A DNA stretch of 64,000 nt from Hymenopus coronatus (Eukaryota > Arthropoda > Insecta > Mantodea > Hymenopodidae): positions 108,404,176 to 108,468,175 of the forward strand of contig CM060897.1 in NCBI GenBank assembly GCA_030762935.1, written 5' to 3'. Shown in pieces: positions 56,632 to 64,000 of the stretch. The position numbers and the translations under genes were made by a program. Position 1 is the stretch's first letter, and each line of letters begins with the position of its first letter. The notes under the pieces were generated by a model. It was not told the DNA's origin, did not search any database, and worked only from the letters and a program-made list of their open reading frames with translations.

Positions 56632-57190
56632 ACACTGAACCAATAACACGGAATATCTCAGAAACGGTTACCTCTATAACAAAAATGTATATGGCATAAT
56701 TGTGCTATTTTAACGAGATATACTTTTTTTGTGCAGTAAGATTTCGTCTTTCTCTTACGGTTTGCTAGTTATATAAAGATAATCCAGAATAAAGAGGCCT
56801 TGAAAGGCTACTTCCAGAAAATACAAGATATACATTTTGTTTGTCATATAAATATATTAAGCATGTGGTATTTGATCAAAATCGTTAGAGCCATTTTTGA
56901 AAAAATGAAAATTTTACAAAAATGTTCCACGTAGAGGGTAGTTGGAGGTAGAAGAATGTTCCTCAAAATCTTCGCCTCGAATCCTTGGAAGATACTGAGC
57001 TTAAATATTAAGTTTGGTATTTCGTTTTTGAATTATGCTGTCCACAGACACACACGCACACAGACATAACACACGAACCTTTTTCTTTCTTTTCTTGCAT
57101 AGGACCCTGAAGCTTGGTATATTAGGTGAAATTTTGGTATTGATATTTTGGGTGAGTTACAATACCTTCTAGTGCAAAAGAAAGTAAAGA
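56632..57190 (-). repeat. Family H copy, minus strand, partial
   Basis: AACCAATAACACGGAATATC TCAG, TCTCTTACGGTTTGCTAG, AATCGTTAGAGCCATTTTTG and TGGGTGAGTTACAATACCTT C are in order. The outer start is missing and the hairpin is reduced to TAGTGCAAAAGAAAGTA. Confidence 0.82.
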
Positions 57191-57192
57191 TG

Positions 57193-57292
57193 CATTTTTT
57201 TTTCGATTTAGGGAATCGTAGAACTGTATTTCCTGTGAAATCTCAGTATTGACCTTTTGGGTGGAGTGCAATATCATCTCTACCTAGCAACA
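57193..57292 (-). repeat. Family H terminal fragment
   Basis: A T-run, then GTATTTCCTGTGAAATCTCA GTATTG and GGGTGGAGTGCAATATCATC TCTACC. Only the ~100 bp next to the hairpin remains. Confidence 0.7.
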
Positions 57293-58060
57293 AAAAGCAC
57301 ACATTAAGTTGTAAATACCTACCCTTTAGGTACCTACGCTAATGACGCTCTCATGCTTTTGTAATAGGACCATTGAAGAATGGAAGAATTGCCTGTAGCA
57401 GCCTTTCAGGGCTGCCCTCAGACCTTAAAGAAGTTTAGGGGTAACTTAAAGAGAGTAAATGCTAGATAATTAATTAAAGAAAATATTGTGAAGTAATTAA
57501 GGATCTCAAAAACCGTTCTGTAATTATTAATGTTGAGGTTTCACAGTAACTGTTTATAAACATGCTGGTAATTGACATAAATTACACTGTATAGTAGTTA
57601 GGTATTTCAAAAACCATGTATATGTAGTATGTTAGTGGTATTATTATTATTATTATTATTATTAATTTGTATTATTATATTACAGGCTTCTGACCCGTAG
57701 GCATTCGCTTGTAAGTCCTATGGGAGTGTCAGTCTTAAATAAGGGGAGAGTAAGCCCATTATGAAAATTACTGTTTTGAAATACTTGATGTATTAATCTT
57801 TCTGAACACATGTGCAGTAATGCAAGCTAAATCTACAACACATTAATTTCCATGCCAACAAGCATTGTAAGTATTTACAGTAAGAGTTTGAGAGGTCATT
57901 AATACTTACAGTGAAATTAGGAAATGACGTAACACTCAAAACATGTGCTACTTCAAGTAAAGTATCTATTGCAAAATTCATTAACAAAAGAGTGTATAAG
58001 AAGGCTTTGTCCATATAATTTAGACGTAGCCTTTCATTTGTTCATATCGAAAATTCATTT
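57293..58060. other. Unassigned spacer
   Basis: No gene. It contains an ATT trinucleotide run at 57640-57665. Confidence 0.4.
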
Positions 58061-58235
58061 TTATTTTCTCTACACCAATTATGTACATAGTGTATGGAGA
58101 AGGTGACCTATTGCATTCCACCCAAAAATTCGATACCGAGATTTCAACGGAAATATTTTTAGGGTCCCCTGTATAAAAAGTATTAGAAAAAGGCCCGTGT
58201 GTGTCCATGTGCCTGTGCACACGATATCTCAAAAA

Positions 58236-58289
<54 letters not shown>

Positions 58290-58967
58290 GTATTTAAGAT
58301 TAGTATTTTCCAAGGATGCGACACGAAGATTTTCAAGAAAATTCCCCCACTCTCAACTAACCTTTACATGGAAAAAATTAGAAAATTTTTATTTTCTCAA
58401 AAATGGCTCTAACGATTTTGTTTAAAATCTTTTATACTCAAAGTATTTATTTACATGACATAAATTGTATAGCTTAAATTTTCTGGGAATAGACTCTCAA
58501 AACATGTTTAATTTGAATGAATTTTGCGGATTTTTGCATAACTGGTAAACCGTAAGAGATAGACAAAAGATTACCACACAAAATATATAAAACTCGTTAA
58601 AATACACAGTCTATGTCATATTCATTTTTTTTTTTTCGTGAGGTTGACTATTTTTTTTTTTTAGATATTCCTTGTTATTAGTTTCAGGCTTTAACATACT
58701 TATAATTTTCTCATACGGGAATTTGTCAACTCCTCCATACAAACAAAGGCACACCAATCACATAGCAACCAGCTTTTAAAAACTATCAATTTAGCCTATT
58801 GTACTCCCTCATTTCCCTTCTGCTCACAAGAAAGCAAGTAATAAGACCCTTACTGCTAATTTTTTCTCGATTAGCATTAAGCAAATAGAAGAATAAGCTT
58901 TTTACCAGTATTTTATTGTTGAGATGTAGAGAAAGTCATGTGAATGGAACACATAAGATTTTTTTTT
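58061..58967 (+). repeat. Family H array, unit 1
   Basis: The head TTATTTTCTCTACACCAATT ATGTACATAG is followed by conserved blocks. A 49-nt A-run (58238-58286) replaces the usual CGAAAAGTCGGTAAAATACC segment. The tail ATGTGAATGGAACACATAAG and a run of nine Ts lead straight into unit 2. Confidence 0.9.
58238..58286. repeat. Poly(A) run inside family H
   Basis: 49 uninterrupted A residues, probably an expansion of a short A-tract (AAAAACGAAAA) present in other copies. Confidence 0.95.
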
Positions 58968-59096
58968 ACTTTCGCTTTGCGTAATATGTACATAGTGTAT
59001 AGAGAAAATATTGTATTGCACCCAAAAATTCGATCCAGAAATTTCACCGAAACCATATGTTTTTGAGTATTTTTGGAAAAGTGACTCTATGTGTAT

Positions 59097-59139
<43 letters not shown>

Positions 59140-59856
59140 TGTGTCTGGGCAGCATAGCTCAAAAACGAAAAGACTGTTAAAAACCAAACTTGGTATTTAA
59201 GTTTGGTATCTTCCAAGGATGCGACATGAATTTTTTCAAGAAAATCCCCCACCCCCAACTACCTTTTACATGGAAAATATTTCGAAAATTTTAATTTTCT
59301 CAAAAATTGCTCGCGATTAAAATCTCTTATATTTAAGGTATTTACATGAAATAAAATGTATATCTTCAAATTTCTGGGAATAGCTTCTGAAGACAGGTTT
59401 ATTCTTGATGAATTTTGCAGATTTTGCTTAACTGCTAAACCGTGCGAGATAGATAAAAACTTACCACACAGTAAATGTAGAGCTCGTTTAAACACACAAC
59501 TTATGTTAAACACATTTTTGTCATGAGGTTGACCGTTTTGAGGTATTCCTTGTTATAAGTTTCAGCTTTAAAATACTTATACTTTTCTCATATGGGAATT
59601 TGTCAACTCCTGTCCATACAAACAAACCTACCTCAATCACATAGCAACATCTTTTAAAATATTTAATTATCGATTTAGCCTATGATACTCCCTTATTTCC
59701 CTTCTACTTAACAAGGAAGCAAGTACTAAGACTATAGCTTTCTGCTATTTTTTTTTTTTTTGATTAGCATTAAGTAAATAGAAGAATAAGCGTTTAAACA
59801 ATAATTTCGTACAGAGATATAGAGAAAGTGGTGTGAATGGAACACATCAGATTTTG
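58968..59856 (+). repeat. Family H array, unit 2
   Basis: The head ACTTTCGCTTTGCGTAATAT GTACATAGTG begins directly after unit 1. A (GT)n tract runs 59099-59140 and the tail is GTGTGAATGGAACACATCAG ATTTTG. Confidence 0.92.
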
Positions 59857-60704
59857 ACTTTCTCTTACACGTACTATGCACATAATGTATAGAGAAGGTA
59901 TTGTATTGCACCCAAAAATTCGATACCGAATTTCACTGGAAGTACATGTTTTGGGTCCCCCTGAATCAAAAGAAATATATATATAAAAAGGTCTGTGTGC
60001 CTGTGTCTATGGACAGCATAACACAAAAACGAAAAGACTGTTAAATATCAAACTTGGTATTTAAGTTTGGTATCTCCCAAGGATGCGACATGGAGATTTT
60101 GAAGAAAATCCTCCCACCCCAAACTACCCTTTACATGGAAAAAATCGAAAATATTGATTTGCTCAAACATCTCTTACAATTTTGATTAAAATGCGGTATA
60201 TTAAACATATTTATATGGTAATTAAAATGTATACCTAGAATTTTCTAGGAATAGTCTCTGAAGACTACTTTATTCTGGATAAATTTTACGGCATTTTGCA
60301 TAACTGCTAAACCGTAAGAGATGGACAAAAACTTACCACCCAAAAATGTAGAGCATGTTAAAACACAATTTATGTTATATACATTTTTTCGTGGAGCTGA
60401 TCGTTTTTTAATATATTCCCTGTTTTTAGTTTCAGCTTTTAAACCATTCCTTTCTCATACAGGAATTTGTCAATTGCTGTCCATACAAAGGAACTTCAGT
60501 CACATAGCAACCAGTTTTTGACTATCACTTTAACCTATAGTACTCCCTTATTTCTCTTCTTGCAAGAAAGCAAGTAATAAAACTATTTCTGCTAGTTTTT
60601 TCTCGATCAGCATGAAGTAAATAGAAGTATAAGCTTTTTAACAATAATTTGTAGCACAGATGTAGAGAAAGTCATGTGAATGGAACACATTAGATTTTTT
60701 TTCC
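59857..60704 (+). repeat. Family H array, unit 3
   Basis: ACTTTCTCTTACACGTACTA TGCACATAATG begins directly after unit 2. The microsatellite is short and replaced by ATATATAT at 59973. The tail is CATGTGAATGGAACACATTA G plus Ts. Confidence 0.92.
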
Positions 60705-61106
60705 CCCCCTTCAATACTTGTCCCTGCAGGCCTCGAATTCCCAATATGCATTCTCGACCTGATAAGCATAACTTACAGTTCTTAGTACGCAATATACTAA
60801 TTAGTAATTATACACTGTTAGATTATTATTGTACGTACATTTTGTACATTTAAATTTGCCACCGCTCAGTACCCATATACAGAGAATAAATACATACGTA
60901 TTTAGAATTGCCGCTAACTGTGCGTTGCCCGGATCCTTGTGTATGTATTCCTCCTCGCTACTTATGTCCTCCTAATACTTAAAAGCTGCTGGTTGCCAGA
61001 AGAGGTGGCAAACAAGAACGACGAGTTAAGCGACCTGATGTGATTCTAAAAAGAAATTTGTGTTGCATTAACATGAATTTCTCTACTCACCTATACATAA
61101 ATTGTT
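60705..61106. other. Unassigned spacer
   Basis: Nothing recognisable. Confidence 0.4.
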
Positions 61107-61909
61107 ACTTTCTCTACACGTACTATGTACATAATGTATAGAGAAGGTATTGTATTACACCCAAAAATTCGAATCCAAAAGAAAGCATTTTTAAAAAAAA
61201 TGTCCGTGTGTGTCTGTCTGTCTGTCTGAGAATGTGTGTGTATGTATGTGTGTCTGTGGGCACTATAGCTCAAAAACGGAAAGTCCTTTAAATACCTTAC
61301 CTGGTATTTAAGTTCAGTATCTTCCAAGGGTGCGGCACGAAGATTTTTAAGAAAATTCTCCCACCCCAACTACCCTTTTCTCAAAAATGGTTCCAACGAT
61401 TTTGATTAAATACCATGTATTCAAGATATTTATTTGGCAAATAAAATGTATATCTTGAATTTTCTGGGAATAGCCTCCAAAGACCTCTTTATTCTGAAAG
61501 AATTTTGCTGAATTTTGTGTAACTGTTAAACCGTAAGAGATAGACAGAATCTTACTATACCATAAATGTAGACCACGTTAAAACACACAATTTGTCACAT
61601 ACTTTTTTTTCCGTGAAATTGGCCATTTCTGAGATATTCCTTGTTATTTGTTTCAGATTAAAAATAATTTTCTCACGCGGAAGGTTATAAATCGGTCCTG
61701 CAAAGAAACAGATTTCAACCATATGGCAACCAGCTTTTAAAGATTTGACATCGTTTTACCCCAGCGTATTGCTAGGAAGCAAGGAATTAAGACAATTTCT
61801 GTTTAAGTTTATCTCAGTTATATAAAGTAGATGGAAGAATATGCTTCTTAAAAATAATTTGTTACAGCAATGTAGAGAAAGTCATGTGAATGGAACACAA
61901 TTTTTTTTC
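61107..61909 (+). repeat. Family H copy, plus strand
   Basis: The head ACTTTCTCTACACGTACTAT GTACATAATGTATAGAGAAG is well kept. The GATTTCACCGGAAATATATG segment is deleted after 61170. A TCTG/TGTG tract runs 61203-61258, and the tail is CATGTGAATGGAACACAA plus Ts. Confidence 0.9.
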
Positions 61910-61988
61910 TCAAAGGCTTATTCTATTTATTTCTAGGTTAATCATTCATTACTAATTTGCACTATATTCCTTTCAGTATAAGGATGCA

Positions 61989-62550
61989 GGTCGAGATAAA
62001 CATTAGCAGAATTGGTCTTATTACTTCCTTCTTTGTAAGTAGGAGGAAAATGAGGGAACACATCAAAAGTGATAGTCAAATCTTTTAAAAGCCGGTCGTT
62101 ATGTGAAACAATTGAGATTCGGTTCGCTTTCGGTTCGCTTCGGTTCCCATTTAAGAAAAGTTGGGTAGTTTAAAATTGAAATTAATAACAAGGAATATCT
62201 CAAAACGGCTAACTCTACAAGAGAAACTATATGACATAAATGATAACGAAATCTACATTTTTTTTCTATCTCTTGCGGTTTAACAGTTATGCAAAATGCC
62301 TGCAAAACTCATCCAGAATAAAAAGATCTTCGGAGGTTATTTTCTGAAAATTTATAGTGCACATTTTATTTGGGTTGCAAATATCTTCAATATGTGGTAT
62401 TTTAGAGCTATTTTTGAGAAATACAAAATATTCAAAAAAAAATCCTGCGGTGAGGAGGTTTTTTTATTGAAAATCTTGTGGTTTTTTTGGAAGATTCAAA
62501 CACAAATACTAAGTTTGGTTTTTAACATATTTTCGTTTTGAGCTATATGT

Positions 62551-62588
<38 letters not shown>

Positions 62589-62745
62589 CACACACACACA
62601 TGTGCTTTTTCCTAAAAATGCTTTTCTCGAATTCAGACGACCTTAAAACCTATATTTCTGGTGGAATCTCAACATAGATTTTTGGGTGGAATACATAACT
62701 TCTCTACTTACTATGTATATTGTAAGTACGTACATGCTAAAGTTA
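61989..62745 (-). repeat. Family H copy, minus strand
   Basis: GTCGAGATAAACATTAGCAG AATTGG, AATATCTCAAAACGGC, TCTTGCGGTTTAACAG and a CACACA tract (62553-62602) lead to a palindromic end TCTCTACTTACTATGTATAT TG. The outer TCTGATG start is missing. Confidence 0.85.
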
Positions 62746-62830
62746 TTAGTAAAGTCAGATCTGCACACATTGTAGTCTTTTCAAATAATCACAAACGGTA
62801 ATTAAAACGCGTTCTGTTACTTATAGACTT

Positions 62831-63420
62831 TTATTTTCTCTAGTAGGTATGTACAGCAAGGTACATAGCAGCTATAGAAGATATTGTATTTCACCCAAAA
62901 ATTCGATGTCGAGATTTCACCTGAAATATATGTTTTAAGATCCCCTGAGCCCGAAAAAAGTATTTTTAGAAACAGCTCCGCGTGTGTGTCTGTGGTGTGT
63001 TTGTGTGTGTGTGTAAGTGTGTGTGTGTGGGTGTGTGGGGGGGGGGGAGAACAGCACAACTCAAAAACGAAAAGTCAATTCAATATCAAACTTCGTATTT
63101 AAGTGCAGTAGCTTCAAGCAATGCGGCAGGTAGATTTTCAGAAAATTTACCCCATCCCAAACTTCATTTTATATGGAAGATTTTCGGAATTTTCGATCTT
63201 GTTCGAAATGGCTGTAATGATGTTGATAAAATACATAACATATACTAAAGCTACTTAGATCATAAATAAAATGCATATCGACTTTTCTGTAAATAGCCCC
63301 TGAAGACCTCTTCGTTCTAGAGGACTTTTTATAAGCGCTAAACTGTAAGAGATAGACAGAATGTTACTGCACAAGAATGTAGATCTCGTTAAAACACAAT
63401 TAATGTCAGATAAACCTTTT
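62831..63420 (+). repeat. Family H copy, cut by the next H copy
   Basis: The head TTATTTTCTCTAGTAGGTAT GTAC, ACCCAAAAATTCGATGTCGA G and a GTGTGTG tract with a G-run (62985-63050) are present. It stops at ATGTCAGATAAACCTTTT, exactly where the next copy starts. Confidence 0.87.
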
Positions 63421-64000
63421 ACTTTCTGTAGCACGTATGTACAATGTATATAATAGATAGATAAAACATTCCATACCGTAAAAACATGTTTTGAGACACC
63501 CTGGATCCAAATAAACATTTTTAGAAACATTGTGTGTGTGTGCATATGTGTGTGTCTGTGGATGACATACGAGATCTCAAAAACGAAAATACTTGGTATT
63601 TTAGTTCAGTATCTTCCAAGAATGCGACACGAAGATATTCAAGAAAATATCCCCACCCCAATTAACCTTTACATGGAACACTTTTCGAAAATTTCGATTT
63701 TCTCAAAATGGCTCTAATGATTTTTATTAAAATACAATTTTTAAGATATTTTCATGACAAACGAAGTGTATATCTTAATTTTTTTGGAATAGCCTCTAAA
63801 GACCTATTCAAGCCGCATATCTTTGTGTAACTGATAAATTGTAAGAGTTAGACTAAAACTATTTTCTGTAGAGTTAACCGTTTCTGAGATATTCCTTGTT
63901 ATTTGTTTCAGTTTTAAAGTATTTTAACATTCGTCAAATGGGAAATCCGCTTCATTGCGTATTCCGTTTATTTTACTCCTGGCAAAGAGAACCAAAGTTC
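63421..64000 (+). repeat. Family H copy, continues beyond the window
   Basis: ACTTTCTGTAGCACGTATGT ACAATG starts it. AATGCGACACGAAGATATTC and GAGATATTCCTTGTTATTTG show normal order up to the window edge. Confidence 0.88.

Noticed and set aside
58061..60704. Classical satellite DNA
   Set aside because: The same unit is dispersed singly and on both strands over the whole window, with defined ends. It is better explained as a mobile family that sometimes lands in tandem.

Overview
The window looks like intergenic DNA from a large, repeat-rich eukaryotic genome, most likely an arthropod. Reasons: no dense operon-like genes, AT-rich non-coding sequence, tRNA-derived SINEs, and decayed LINE, Ty3/gypsy, hAT, Tc1/mariner, MULE and Helitron-type remnants. 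Some SINE and LINE peptides resemble ones I remember from cockroach and other polyneopteran insects, but that is a memory-based guess. I found no convincing host protein-coding gene and no functional tRNA or rRNA gene. Almost every recognisable coding region is a transposon relic with stops or frameshifts.

The dominant feature is one dispersed family, here called family H. There are about 35 full or partial copies on both strands. By adding up my own boundaries they cover roughly a third of the window. A full copy is about 850-950 bp. Read on one strand it starts with a ~42-nt near-palindrome (ACTTTCTCTATAC ... GTATAGAGAAAGT, centred on TATGTACATA), has a variable TG-rich microsatellite about 130 bp in, and ends in AGAGAAAGTCATGTGAATGG ... 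CAGATTTTTT. The other strand therefore has a terminal hairpin and an asymmetric inverted repeat (ACTTTCTCT near one end, AGAGAAAGT at the other). This is the architecture described for Helentron-associated non-autonomous elements (HINE/DINE-1 type). Copies occur head-to-tail, back-to-back and inserted inside each other at T-runs.

Layout. 1-9 kb: family H copies, a complete tRNA-like SINE (5.7 kb) and unassigned spacers. 9-12.4 kb: an H copy split by a 2467-bp hAT transposon with a perfect 8-bp target duplication. 13-23 kb: more H copies, three LINE fragments, two copies of a long SINE, and a mariner-like element with terminal inverted repeats beside a hammerhead-like/Penelope-like scrap. 23-25 kb: a Helitron-like start with ~200-bp tandem repeats and a second mariner relic. 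25.3-30.1 kb: an almost full-length LINE (ORF1, endonuclease, RT, C-terminal zinc finger) punctured by three SINEs. 30.4-35.3 kb: a decayed Ty3/gypsy element on the minus strand. 35.7-36.5 kb: an internally deleted MULE transposase. 37.3 kb: an orphan LTR plus primer-binding site. 37.8-64 kb: mostly family H copies, including a three-unit tandem array (58-60.7 kb), a copy split by a probable solo LTR (47.8-49.0 kb), and a hAT/CGGBP1-like fragment (53.7 kb).

The parts do not form a pathway. What the window offers is a stratigraphy of nested insertions, in which clean target-site duplications and interrupted copies give relative ages.
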